Shown in pieces: positions 24,588 to 36,049 of a DNA stretch of 64,000 bases. The stretch covers positions 1 through 64,000 of the forward strand of contig VTPC01003538.1 of assembly GCA_011009095.1 (NCBI GenBank), written 5' to 3'. Positions within the stretch are counted from its first letter, which is position 1; each line of letters starts with the position of its first letter. The stretch is from Ignelater luminosus (taxonomy: Eukaryota > Arthropoda > Insecta > Coleoptera > Elateridae). The translations under genes and the position numbers were made by a program. Below the pieces are notes generated by a model, which did not search any database, was not told where the DNA came from, and saw nothing but the letters and a program-made list of their open reading frames with translations.

Positions 24588-25827
24588 TTTTTGGTAGTTT
24601 TATTATTTTTCATATATGTTTAGATATTTGATAAGATGAGACAAGTAGCTATTAGTGTTCAGTTTATGTTCCTGTTATACTTGTGTTCGATAAATATAGC
24701 ATTTCCTAACTAAATGATTTAATTATTTAGCAAAAAGAAATAGGTTCTATATAAATCCCAATTTTATATATTTGTCTGCTCGTAACTGTAGATCGATGGA
24801 ATAAGACTACGAGGATTCCCCTAGTTTCCTACTTAAATTCACAAGGTTATGAAAAGATGTTTATTGCTGCAAGTCGAAATTTCTGGGACAAAATATGTAT
24901 TAAACATTAATTTTCCTTAGTTACGAAAAATTTAATACCCTCGAGAATTACTTTAAAAACGAGAGCAAAATTGGCGCCGCCATATTACAATTCCAACCGT
25001 GAGTTGGGCGGTGTACTGGTTGAAGTAAAAATTAACCCACGAACCACACACTCGGAAAGTTTTTTATTCTTTAAATACCCACAAAAGTCTGAAAACACAT
25101 CTGACTAGATAGCCGTAACAAAATAGCTCGAAAAAACCTGTTTTTTGAAAAGCCCCAATGAGTTAACAAATGACAGAAACTTGCTGAAAAATCATAGTAT
25201 TGACGACCAAAAAAAAAAAACATCCTAGAACAAGGAACTTGGACTCGCTCTTTTCGCTGGCTGTCTGGTAACTAACTATCTGAGCGCCCTCAATTCACGC
25301 CAAGCCGACTAACCTTCAAGCCACGTCTAGCTAGGCGCAATTGTATTAAACGTAAGGGAAATAAAGAAAGATAAAGCAACCACCTTTATGCAAAATGGAC
25401 TATTCCCTTTGTGTAAAAACTTACAAAACATCGAGACAGCAAAATTAAAAGACGGGATCACACAGGAACCATTTATAAACGTATCATACTCCCATATACG
25501 GTGGAAATTAAATGCAAATTAACTCATACTAAAACAAATTTTGCCTGGGACGGCATTTCTAGCAGACATAATTCCGGGAAATCTACGCAGCTGCAAGGCT
25601 ATAAGCGGTGTTTAGAAGAAGCCTCACGTGTGCTAAAATAAACATTGTACAAAATAGATTGAAAAATATTTTCGACCAACAGGTTTGATAAACAAAACTA
25701 AATATATTCGCAGTCTTGTTGAAATACAATAAAATTTTAAAATAACATTACAATTGGTTTTAAAAGTGTTTGTTTTGTACCCACCGGAACAAAATATTTA
25801 TTAAATACAAATACAATTTTGCAAATT
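24588..25827. other. No gene seen
   Basis: AT-rich and non-coding. It contains at 25731-25753 a 21-bp sequence (AATTTTAAAATAACATTACA plus one A) that recurs at the right end of the neighbouring LTR-like element. Confidence 0.45.
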
Positions 25828-27909
25828 TGTAACGGGAAGATGCTCAAAAGTATGCACAAGTCCCGTCCAGGCCAATGGTAGATGTTAAATCCCGTAGCTC
25901 ATGCCGCAGATGGGGCTAATCTCTCACAAAGAAAAGCTCACCGTTTTCCAAAACTCTTATTAAACTAATAGATGGTCGTAAAAGAGGGCGCCAGCAGTCG
26001 TAGATCGAAGGGTTCTGATGGTCGGTCACGCGACTACTCGTGAATCCGACACCCTGTATATAGGCTTCTTGCGAAACCTCACCCTGTGTGTAACTTACCT
26101 CGTGGAAGCTTTATTAAAACTCGCTCTAGCGTTTCACAATTGAGACTCAACACGAACAAAAAACTGTATAAACACGTGATTTGTCTTAATTAATTTTGAC
26201 AAGGAAGTCCTCTGAAGACTTCCTTCTTTTTCAAAAAAGAAGATCCAAGAAAGAAATTCCAATTTAATATTTACTTCTCTCTTCAACAAAGGTATCTGAT
26301 CTTTAATTGAAATTTAGACTTAGCACCACCGTGCTTCTTAATAGCCAAACGAACAAAGTAACGAAATTAACGCTGCTTATCTGGACCAGAGATCCACTTA
26401 CAAAAAAAAACACAAAACGTAAATAATCGACCTTTCTTACATTTATTAATACAATAATAAAAAAAGTTGAACACACATAAACAAGAATATAAAAATAACA
26501 AAATAACACTACAAAAGAATGTCAATAAATGGTATGAATTAATTTCTTCACTGGAGAACAAAATTGATACACAAATAAGAAAATAAAAGTAAAAAAAACA
26601 AGTTATTACAATAAACAAAAAGAAAATTTTGAAATAGCAACAAATAAACTTTATATCTAATAACAAAAGAAAGCAGTAGCCAAAAGTTATTATTTATGTT
26701 GCAATAATTTAACCAACACCAGCTAAAATTACCTGGGAACGTTCCTGTTACAAATTAGTTAAAAATATTGATCGTGAATATTATAATTTAATGAGAAAAT
26801 ACGAAACTAATCTTGCCTAAGCAAGGTTTTTGTGTGGAATATTTCACAAATTCCACGTTCTCCTAGTCTTTATCAAATGAAACAATCATTAAAACTCAAA
26901 TAACAAAACAAAACAGGTCTTTCATACTATAACGACAATCTTCCTTCCAGGTGATATATGCAGGTCTCTGATTTCCACGACAGCAGCTAATCCACGTAGT
27001 ATTTGACGCAAAGTTTTACGTTCACCAATGTTCAAGGGAACTTAGGTTTCAACGAACAATCACTGTTGTTAACAATAACCAAAAAGCACAAGAACAAAAT
27101 CCAAGTGTTTATACACAAACTTTAAAAATAGCTAAAACCACTTTGAGTCTCAAACGCTCTTTAAATTTATTTAGTCCATTCGGATCACGGAGCTTCCAAG
27201 ATGTAAAACACACACACAATTCAAGTCTTTACAAGGCGGGCAGTTTCTGTTTTCGACAGGCCCTTTAACGTTGCACTAACGGGACCAAAATTATTGCGTT
27301 TTTACCCTGTACAATTTTATTTCCTGGGAAATACCAGCGTAGCTATAATTGAAGCAAAAACGCTTCCCACCATAACAAAGCTTTTTAAGCACCGCTTTTC
27401 GGTAAACAAACCGACTTTCCTTCGTGAATATCACGACAAAGACCCGACGAAAAAAAGAATCTCTCTTTTTTACTAAGAGAATCGCTTCAATTAAATTCGG
27501 TTTGCAACCACTTCGGATTTGTAGGGTTGACGCCGAAAATTAACCCGCACGTTGGTTTGAATACGCAGCTATCAACGTAATCCTATTCTCTCTGCGTCTC
27601 CTGTGGCGCAATGTGTACTTACTGGAGTGGGGTTCGAAAGATTTACCAGCTTAAACCTGGCTCAATCGAGACGGTGTGACTTTAATATTTGCGACTAAGG
27701 TTCCAGGCATCTGATAATGGAAAATAGCAAAAGGCACGTCTGCCGGAACCCAGAAGTCGAGACCACAAAGTTATCAATTCTTTAGAATAACATTGTAATA
27801 AACATTCGTTTAATGAAACAATTTAAATATTGCGCGTCAAGAAAACAAATACCCGAACGAAATTGGAAAACAGGGGCGGATTTAGTGCGAATTTTAAAAT
27901 AACATTACA
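25828..27909 (+). mobile_element. LTR-like fossil starting TGTAACGGGAA
   Basis: Begins TGTAACGGGAAGATG, ends ATTACA, and is flanked by AATT on both sides (25824-25827 and 27910-27913), a 4-bp duplication as in gypsy-type insertions. Its first 265 bp share with the element at 45295 the blocks AATCCCGTAGCTCA and a paired ACACCCTGTATA motif. No capsid, protease or polymerase text was recognised inside, so it may be a long solo LTR or a non-autonomous derivative. Old. The right boundary is uncertain because the same 21-bp terminal sequence is also present at 25731. Confidence 0.45.
26051..26090 (+). repeat. Paired ACCCTGTATA motif, 30-bp period
   Basis: ACCCTGTATA (26051-26060) and ACCCTGTGTG (26081-26090) start exactly 30 bp apart. 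The same arrangement is found at 45501/45531 and, inverted, at 49187/49217. Confidence 0.7.
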
Positions 27910-27937
27910 AATTATCTTTGGTATTCTCGTGTTTTTT

Positions 27938-28478
27938 AAATGAAATTACGTTTGCAGAAACTGCAGAATGATTTCAATTTAATATCAAAATGGTTTACAC
28001 AACATTATATTTTTATAAACAATAAAAAAACTCAAGCTCTTCAATTTGGAAACTCTAGCATAAATTACATTCTACGAAGTCATAACGAAAAATGCTTATT
28101 TTCTGGAAATTTAGTTAATTGCAGTTCTTGATACAAAATAGACTTTTTAAATGAAGTCAAATATCTTGGAATAATAGTGCAAAAAGATATGAAATGGACT
28201 AGACACATAGAATATGTATCTAACAAATTAAAAAGCCTGTTATATACATTTTATCAATTACGAACAATTTTGCCAGTGCAAACAAAAATATTAATTTATA
28301 AAACTTTGGGAGAATCAATAATAAGATATGGTCTGATGATTTGTGGTAATACATATACAATACACCTGGAACCTCTATTAAAGGCGCAAAATAATTTCTT
28401 AAAGCTTATAAAAAATAACAATAAAAGAACAGATGACATAAGGAAAGAGCTTGAAATTTTGAAAATTGATCAGTTACG
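27938..28478 (+). pseudogene. LINE reverse-transcriptase C-terminal fragment (second copy of LINE B)
   Basis: The fragment starts just after the YADD region of LINE B and continues LQKLQNDFNLISKWFTQHYI, VKYLGIIVQKDMKWTRHI, LPVQTKILIYKTLGESIIRY, LEPLLKAQNNFLKLI and DIRKELEILKIDQLRV. Bases 27938-28304 match 33441-33808 at high identity. After that point this copy keeps about 174 bp of RT C-terminus that the 33-kb copy has lost. One stop lies inside, and the LINE text ends abruptly at 28478, where an unrelated duplicated block begins. No 5' part or poly(A) end is present. Confidence 0.8.
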
Positions 28479-28851
28479 GGTAGCGTACCAATTTTATATA
28501 TGATTGCGATCCCGATAAGCACTAATCGCAGTTTTGTCCGTAAAAAATTCCAAACGTAACTCATGACATTTTAATAAGTGCAGCACCTTAGCATATAATA
28601 TTTTGAGACGAAAACTTAGAGTTCTAACACCTAGTACGCGAATTAATATGGTATAGCTTTAGTTGTTAATAATCCATGTACAGGTTGGTTCTAAAAGCTT
28701 AGACGTAAACATGAAGGGCTAAATATTTGCGCCTCTAGCAGAAACGTATGCAGAAGATAAACTTCAACCAAAATCCTTATATAAATTTTATTACTCTGGG
28801 TCTCTTGCAGTCATACATCAAAAACCTGTTGTATCTACCTTCATTACACGG
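28479..28851 (+). repeat. 373-bp duplicated block, left of the gap
   Basis: Matches 34293-34665 over exactly 373 bp with about ten substitutions and no indel. Both copies follow LINE B sequence but with different junctions. The block is non-coding and unidentified. It is cut by the run of N. Confidence 0.85.
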
Positions 28852-29251
28852 NNNNNNNNNNNNNNNNNNNNNNNNNNNNNNNNNNNNNNNNNNNNNNNNN
28901 NNNNNNNNNNNNNNNNNNNNNNNNNNNNNNNNNNNNNNNNNNNNNNNNNNNNNNNNNNNNNNNNNNNNNNNNNNNNNNNNNNNNNNNNNNNNNNNNNNNN
29001 NNNNNNNNNNNNNNNNNNNNNNNNNNNNNNNNNNNNNNNNNNNNNNNNNNNNNNNNNNNNNNNNNNNNNNNNNNNNNNNNNNNNNNNNNNNNNNNNNNNN
29101 NNNNNNNNNNNNNNNNNNNNNNNNNNNNNNNNNNNNNNNNNNNNNNNNNNNNNNNNNNNNNNNNNNNNNNNNNNNNNNNNNNNNNNNNNNNNNNNNNNNN
29201 NNNNNNNNNNNNNNNNNNNNNNNNNNNNNNNNNNNNNNNNNNNNNNNNNNN
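28852..29251. other. Assembly gap, 400 N
   Basis: Exactly 400 undetermined bases. The left edge is in the 373-bp block, the right edge in the middle of the pogo-like relic, so part of at least one element is hidden. The round length suggests an estimated or placeholder size. Confidence 0.99.
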
Positions 29252-30098
29252 ACCATATAGCACAAAGGGTAACTGTTAACATAAAAAAGGCACCTTTGGG
29301 AAAAAGAAAATGTTGTATCGACGTGGAATGAAGTATCCTGAACAAGTTTGCAATTTTACTAAGTCGTCTGTGAGTATTATGATATGTGGATCTGTCTCGG
29401 GGGTACGTCTTCTTTCCTACGTTATTTATAAGTCGGAAAAGATGTGGCGTCAGTGGGCCGAAAATGGACCGAAAGGGGCACCTTGCTGTGACAGAAAATG
29501 CTACGCAGCGGGTTCTCGATTTAACAGAACGCGTCATGGGTGGATTGATGGCAATACGTTTACGGATTGGTTTCTGGCTTGTTTCCTGCCTCATGCAAAA
29601 CACAAAACCTGTCGTCACATTTTACTGATGAAGTGATCTCCGTGTGTAGGAAAAATAACATAGAATTCATATGTTTACCTAAAAACGCGACACATTTGAC
29701 GCAGCATCTGGATGTGGGTTTTTTCGGCCCTTCAAAATGGCCTGGAGAGGGGTCTTAACCAAATGGAAAAAAGTACATCCGGCGTTGACTTCCATTGGTA
29801 AGCGAGACTTTGCACAATTGCTGAAACATACGGTAACGGATATGAACAATAAACTTGATAAGAATAACAAACCAGGTGCTGTGAAGAGGGACTTAATTGC
29901 GTCATTCAATACAACCGAAATTGTCTCCTTCAATCCCAATCAAGTACCGCTCAAACTTCCAAAGAGGAAGGAAGTCAACCAAGTATTAGTTGATTATCTC
30001 AAGCAAAAGAGATACACAAGTATTCCATCTAGTCGCAACATCAAAAGAAGTAAATTATGTGTAGAAGCAGGCAAAAATGTAACTGTCCAGAAAGATGA
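29252..30098 (+). pseudogene. Pogo-like transposase relic, copy 2 (cut by the gap)
   Basis: Starts inside the gene at the gap edge with HIAQRVTVNIKKAPLG and continues KMLYRRGMKYPEQVCNFTKS, VSIMICGSVSGV, GWIDGNTFTDWF, SSHFTDEVISVCRKNNIEF and, unlike copy 1, retains LPKNATHLTQHLDVGFFGPS, the block with the third catalytic Asp. It lacks the ten-residue stretch before SSHF that carries the second Asp in copy 1. The first-Asp block is absent at the same junction as in copy 1, so both derive from an already defective parent. Homology to copy 1 ends at about 30098, within the acidic C-terminal region, where a different element begins. Confidence 0.8.
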
Positions 30099-30099
30099 A

Positions 30100-30500
30100 A
30101 AAAGAACAGGGTTGTAAACCTGAATCAACCCTTTTTTGTTTGTCATACAGTAGATAAGTTATGTTTTTTAGAGCGGTTGTCTGTTTTGGTCCTTTTTGGG
30201 TTTAGGCGCTGTATGTTATTAAGTATAAGTTGGTGTTGTTCTGTCTAGTTTAATTTCCAGAATTCTTGATTTATTTCCTGCCGAAGTGTGCGTTTTGCAT
30301 TCTCTTACGCTTGTATCAGAACAAGGTAGTTTAAGATTGTACCGCTTCCTTTTCTGGCCTTTATTAATTTTTTTCTTTAGTCGAGAGGTACTTCAGATGA
30401 TCTTCTTTTTTTACATTTTTCTGTTTTTGTTAAAAATTCATTGTCAGTTGTAGTAGTACTTATTGTAACTGGTATGATGAGTTCTTCGCTTTGTTGATGT
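30100..30500 (-). pseudogene. N-terminal fragment of the same unknown family as 12.4-14.2 kb
   Basis: On the minus strand the text runs KRRSSEVPLD, then in other frames KGQKRKRYNLKLPCSDTSVR and RQEINQEFWKLN, QHQLILNNIQRLNPKRTKTD and NRSKKHNLS, then TNKKGLIQVYNPVLF. A basic start, a Cys region, an EFW block and a KKFFL-like end is the order of the family seen at 12361-14170. It abuts the pogo-like relic at about 30100. Broken in several frames; the call is by analogy. Confidence 0.4.
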
Positions 30501-31419
30501 CTTGAACGAAGCGGAATCCTCATCGGGTTCTACTAGTAGGAAAACCTATGCTAGTCTACATTTTACTAACACTTGGTAATTTACTTAAGAACACTAAATT
30601 CAACACTTTTAACAAAAAATAATACAGGCTCACTGAAATTAAATTCAAACTGCGACATTAACTAACTTAAGAAAATTACCATGAGCTCATGACTCGTAAA
30701 TTAAAAAAATAACTCAGCAAAAAAGGGGCAACAGCATTTGTTTATTACGGTTGCCGCTTTTAGCTTCATCAAACGATGATGAAGCTAAAAATTATCAAAA
30801 AAAACTTAGTTACTGCCCTTTCACCACTGACAAAAGCACAGCAAGAATATATTTATTTGAGGGTACGAAAAAAAACAGTAACGAGAGATCTGAAACAATG
30901 TTTATTACTCAAATAAACCTTACAAGTACTGAATGGTCTTTAATATCTTTCTTTGATTCTATCTCGCTACACGTTGATACGTACTTTACTATTGTACCCT
31001 TTATTCAAAACGTTTTATGATCGTGACGATACATAACCTTCTTATATTAATTAGAACATAAAACAAGAATAAATTGCGTTTTTATAGGGAAACAAGTGTT
31101 TTTGAAAATTAAGTAATTAAGTATTATTTACTACCTGATAAGTCCAATACCAAAAAATAAGTTTTAAAAAAATTGTAGTGCAATTTATGCAAAGTTAAAC
31201 TTGATCTTCAAACATTTACAATGATTAAGTATTAAAAATCTTTGAATTTCCAGAATCTGTTAGGAAAATTTAAAAATAATCTTCCCTTAACGTGTTATTA
31301 ACTTCTACAAATAACAAAATATCTTTTTATTATTTTCAATCTTTTCCTATTGTAAATACGTTATTATTTTCAGAAATTACTTTTATCGTCTTTCCGTAGC
31401 ATCAAAGCTCCTTGGTTTA
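30501..31419. other. No gene seen
   Basis: An 89-codon open frame (30751-31020) has no recognisable motif and starts at a non-ATG codon; I consider it chance. A perfect hairpin is noted separately. Confidence 0.45.
30758..30790. repeat. Perfect 13-bp hairpin
   Basis: TTTTAGCTTCATC (30758-30770) and its exact complement GATGAAGCTAAAA (30778-30790) enclose 7 bp. No flanking gene explains it. Confidence 0.7.
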
Positions 31420-31426
31420 AGGTCCC

Positions 31427-32030
31427 TTGACATTTACGTCGGCATGCAAGGAGGCCATTGATCTTTCACTACCTAAAGTTTCTACTCCAAGTAGTTACTC
31501 TAACTTAAGAATAATTAGCATTTTACCGTGTATCTCTAAAATCTTTAAGAAGATACTATATAAACAAATATATGCTTTTTCTAACAACAACAATATACTA
31601 TCCGTATGTCAATCCGGTTTTAGAAAGGGTATTAGTATTGCTGATTCTCTCGCTACTGTCACGGATAATATTATAGGGGCAACCGATAGGAACATGATAA
31701 CCGTTCTCATACTGCTTGATTTCTCTAAAGCTTTTGATACAATAAGCCATAATCTTTTGTGTGCAAAACTTCAGTGCTACGGGTTCGTCAATACAGCAGT
31801 CAACTTAATAAAGTCCTAACTATCCGACAGGAGTTTGATAATAAAAATTAACGAGCAACTGTCACACAATCATATTCATTAACTTCCGGTGTTGCTCAAG
31901 GGTCTATTTTAGGGCCTCTGTTATTTATTATATATACTTCTGATATTTTAAATTCCTTGAAGCATTATAATGTTCAGGCGTATGCTGATGACACGCAAAT
32001 ATATAAATCATTTAACTTTTCTGATAGAAT
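31427..32030 (+). pseudogene. LINE A reverse transcriptase fragment
   Basis: The text reads LRIISILPCISKIFKKILYK (RT motif 2 region), VCQSGFRKGISIADSL, LLDFSKAFDTISHNLL (motif A, catalytic Asp), then after a frame change SGVAQGSILGPLLFIIY (motif B) and VQAYADDTQIYKSF (motif C, YADD). This is the palm of a non-LTR reverse transcriptase of the Jockey/I-like group. Endonuclease and thumb are missing. Immediately after YKSFNFSD the reading passes, still open, into the 5'-truncated LINE B. Confidence 0.8.
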
Positions 32031-34040
32031 TAGAAATTATAAAATAGCAGATCATTACATAATAGGAATAAACTTCTTGGCTGATTATAATACACTAGAA
32101 GCAAACGAAGATACAATTCGATACGTTATAGATAATGAGAAAGTCAATTATATGATTAAACAAGTAAATTGGGAAAAATTAATGAATATTAATAACGTTA
32201 CACAACTATACGAGCAAATTGTGGCAGCATTTTCTTTGATATACAAATTTTCGACACGAACTATTAAGTACAATAAAAATAGAAAATATAAAGTACATAA
32301 CCCATGGATTAAAGATGAACTGCTTAACAAAATTTCTTTTAAAAACGATATGTGGAGTACTTACAAATCAAACAAAAATACAAAGCATTACAAAATACAG
32401 TTCAGAAAAAAATAAAGAAAGCTCAAGATAATTATTACTACCAAGAGATATGTAAAAATAGTTCCAACATATCAGGAATTTGGTCAATCTTAAATAACAG
32501 ACTAGGAAGAGGCAACAACAATATAAAACAGTCATGTTTAAAAAACTTTAAAGATATTACTACAGAGGAAGAAATAAAACAACTAACAAATACTTTTAAT
32601 AACTTCTTTATTTCAATTATCGACAAACTAAGAAAGACCAATAATACACATCAACGGGTAATAATTTATACTCAACTACAATCGTTTTTTTACCATCTAT
32701 GACCTCAACTGATTTGCACAATATAATACAAACATTTGACGTAAATAAAGCTCCTGGATATGACAACATCAGAATGAAAGACATAAAGAATAATCTAAAT
32801 ATACTGTGTGATATTTTACTACATTTTCTAAATCTAATGATTAGAAGTGGTGAAATTCCAGAAAAAATGAAAATATCAATAGTTACTCCAGTTTATAAAA
32901 ATGGTAAAAAAGATGATATTAATAACTACAGACCAATCTCGAATCTTCCATCATTAGAAAAAATTTTAGAGAAATATATATATATGACAAATTAAATAGC
33001 TACTTGGATAAATTCTCAATTATACCTAATACACAGTTTGGTTTTCGAAAAAGAAAGAATACAGAAACGTTATTATTGGATTTTGTTGAAAAAGTAATGT
33101 AACTTTAAATGACAGAAAGCATGCAGCCGCGATATTTCTTGATCTATCAAAAGCCTTTGATACAATAGACAGGACTATACTTCTTCGAATATTAGAAGCT
33201 TCCGGAGTAAGAGGCACAGTTCACACATTATTCAAAAGTTTTTTAACAGATCGAGCACAGACTGTCAAAATTAGCAATTGTTACAGTGATTTAAAGCAAA
33301 CACATTTCGGTGTTCCGCAAGGATGTATTTTATCACCAACGTTATTTAACTTATACGTAAAAGATATACCTCGAACAAATGGTTTATTGTGTAATATTTA
33401 TCAATACGCTGATGATACTGCAATATTATCAACAGACATTAATGAAATTACATGTTTGCAGAAACTGCAGAATGATTTCGATTTAATATCAAAATGGTTT
33501 ACACAACATTATATTTTTATAAACAATAAAAAAACTCAAGTTTTTCAATTTGGAAATTCTAGCATAAATTACATTCTACGAAGTCATAACGAAAAATGCT
33601 TATTTTCTGGAAATTTAGTTAATTGCAGTTCTTGCTACAAAATAGACTTTCTAAATGAAGTCAAATATCTTGGAATAATAGTGCAAAAAGATATGAAATG
33701 GACTAGACACATAGCATATGTATCTAACAAATTAAAAAGCCTGTTATATATATTCTATCAATTACGAACAATTTTACCAGTGCAAACAAAAATATTAATT
33801 TATAAAACATTTTTAAATATTATTTTAATAAAACATTTCAACAGGTTCAAGGAACTACATATAACATTGGACCGTCATCCATAACTTTCATCACTAATAG
33901 GTACAATAATTTCTACGGAAGAAACTTAATTTATTATTATTTATTCCAAAATTACTAAATGAATTTTCTTATAAAAACATAAAGAAAATTTCTGAGCTGA
34001 AAAAGAAGCTTCGTGGATGGTTAATTAACAGATAAATTTA
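32031..34040 (+). pseudogene. LINE B, 5'-truncated: end of endonuclease, linker and reverse transcriptase
   Basis: Begins at the last endonuclease motif (ADHYIIGIN, the SDH-type motif). A linker follows (WIKDELLNKISFKNDMW, KAQDNYYYQEICKNSSNISG), then RT: DVNKAPGYDNIRMKDIK, VTPVYKNGKKDDINNYRPIS, FGFRKRKNTETLLL, IFLDLSKAFDTIDR (motif A), FGVPQGCILSPTLFNLYV (motif B), IYQYADDTAIL (motif C). The C-terminus is shortened by an internal deletion of about 190 bp relative to the copy at 27938 and ends near KKLRGWLINR (about 34035). Frame changes occur at least at 32415-32700 and about 33000-33100. A Jockey-like clade is likely. 5' truncation is the normal outcome of LINE insertion. Confidence 0.82.
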
Positions 34041-34292
34041 CAATAAATTATATATTTATTTCTCAAAGAATACATAATTAGTTATTACTACGTTCAAAAT
34101 CTCAAGTTCGACCTTGGCAGATGTCTCGTCTATTGACCTAGATACGAAGATCAACTGTAAGGTCTTCCATTCGAAATTAGGTCACCGACTTTGAAACCCC
34201 TAAGATTCTCCCATTGTTATTACCGTGTACCGCCTGCTCTAAGCCTTCCTTGCCCACGACCCGTCTTCGACTGTATAAAGACTAGCAGTACA

Positions 34293-34665
34293 GGTAGCGT
34301 ACCAATTTTATATATGATTGCGATCCCGATGAGCACTAATCGCAGTTTTGTCCGTAAAAGATTCCAACCGTAACTCATGAAATTTTAATAAGTGCAGCAC
34401 CTTAGCGTATAATATTTTGAGACGAAAACTTAGAGTTCTAACACTTAGTACGCGAATTAATATGGTATAGCTTTAGTTGTTAATAATCCATGTACAGGTT
34501 GGTTCTAAAAGCTTAGACGTAAACATGAAGAGCTAAATATTTGCGCCTCTAGCAGAAACGTATGCAGAAAATAAACTTCAACCAAAATCCTTATAGAAAT
34601 TTTATTACTCTGGGTCTTTTGCAGTCATACATCAAAAACCTGTTGTATCTACCTTCATTACACGG
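34293..34665 (+). repeat. 373-bp duplicated block, complete copy
   Basis: Second copy of 28479-28851, about 97 percent identical, equal length. Here it follows about 250 bp of LINE 3' untranslated or unrelated sequence. It continues without a break into 34666 onward, which shows what should lie beyond the left edge of the gap if the duplication extends further. Confidence 0.85.
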
Positions 34666-36049
34666 TAATATAAAAAGGAAATAACACAAGACTTTAAAAC
34701 GGAAGAAATTACTTAGTACTATACCACCAAGGGTTAGCAATAATATTTTGAATACTAACCTTTGATGGCTTATTTATAGGGTACCTCCCTGATGAATCTT
34801 TATTGTCAATCATAAAGAAAAAGAAATACATTTTTATGAAGTAATGTATTGTTTTCTGGTCTATAAAAAATTCATGTATTTTTTATTTTTCGTCTAGACT
34901 TTCTTGCGTGATGTTCATCTTTATGGTTTTTCGCCACTCCTAAATAATTTGTACTAACATGATACTGTTTATCAAATAAAAACGTTATCAAATAAAGCAC
35001 TGTTTTTCTTTCATTTTAGATAATCGTATCGCATTCTTAGTGCAAAATAAAATAAAAACCATTATAAGAGCATCCTTCTGAAAAATAGAAATTTTCCCGA
35101 GCGGGCACCTAATGTAAGTAATATTTTACGCTAGTTATACAAAGACAGTAAACAATCCATTCTGAGTCAGTTGCAGTGTAGTGGCAAGAAATAAAAAGCT
35201 TTACCGTAAATGGTTTTTATAAAAGTAAAGAAAAATTCTGTACGGCCCATCGTTAGGTTTTACTTCACTCCAGAGTTCGTGAGTTTCCTCTGCTTTGTTA
35301 TCCTGCCAAGTACTATATAACCTTCGGTTGCTAAGGATGATGACGAGAGTTTTGTGTGGACACAAGTATATAACAAGACGCTGTTTTACTACTTAAAGGT
35401 GCGAGACTGATATATTAGACGAAAAGAGAGAAAAGAGATCATTTATCATTGTATCGAAACTCTATACCTTCGATAGCCCCATCTCCTAAAGCGATCTCTT
35501 CATTTTAATTATCGTTTACTTTGCTTTTAAGCTTAACCTTCAATCAGGATTGATATAACAGAAAAGTAGTTTATAAAAGAACTCCAAGTTTTAAGTGCTG
35601 TTTTTCAATAACACAAAAGAAAAGGAAAGCAACAATTGTTTGTAAGGTTGTGCGTGGATTACATTTTTTAAATAGTTTTTTAAGAGAAAAACTATATTAT
35701 TACTAGGTTCACATCAATATTATAGATATATATTAGCTGCATTAAAAGTATAATGGAACATTGTAGTTTGTTTAAGAGAAATGATTGATACTTGTTTACA
35801 TTATGTCTTGCTTCTGTAATGTATGTAAATGTGTTTTTGATTACCTTTTCCTTTTTGTCCAGCTTTAAATACAATTAAGTAAGTTTTAGCGATGTAATAG
35901 TATTTGTAGCGATAACAGGTAGGTAAATTTAAAGAAATAATTAATTTTACATCTTAGTAGTTTGAGATTCTCGACTTTTAGAAATTTAGAGACTCAATCT
36001 AAAGATGAAAGAAATCATTGATTGACAAAGTTGTTTTTTGTCTCTAATA
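34666..36049. other. No gene seen
   Basis: AT-rich, stops in all frames. Nothing recognised. Confidence 0.5.

Noticed and set aside
27600-27650. tRNA-like A and B boxes (GTGGCGCAATG ... GGTTCGAAAG)
   Set aside because: No acceptor stem or cloverleaf can be formed; at most a SINE-like trace inside the LTR-like element.
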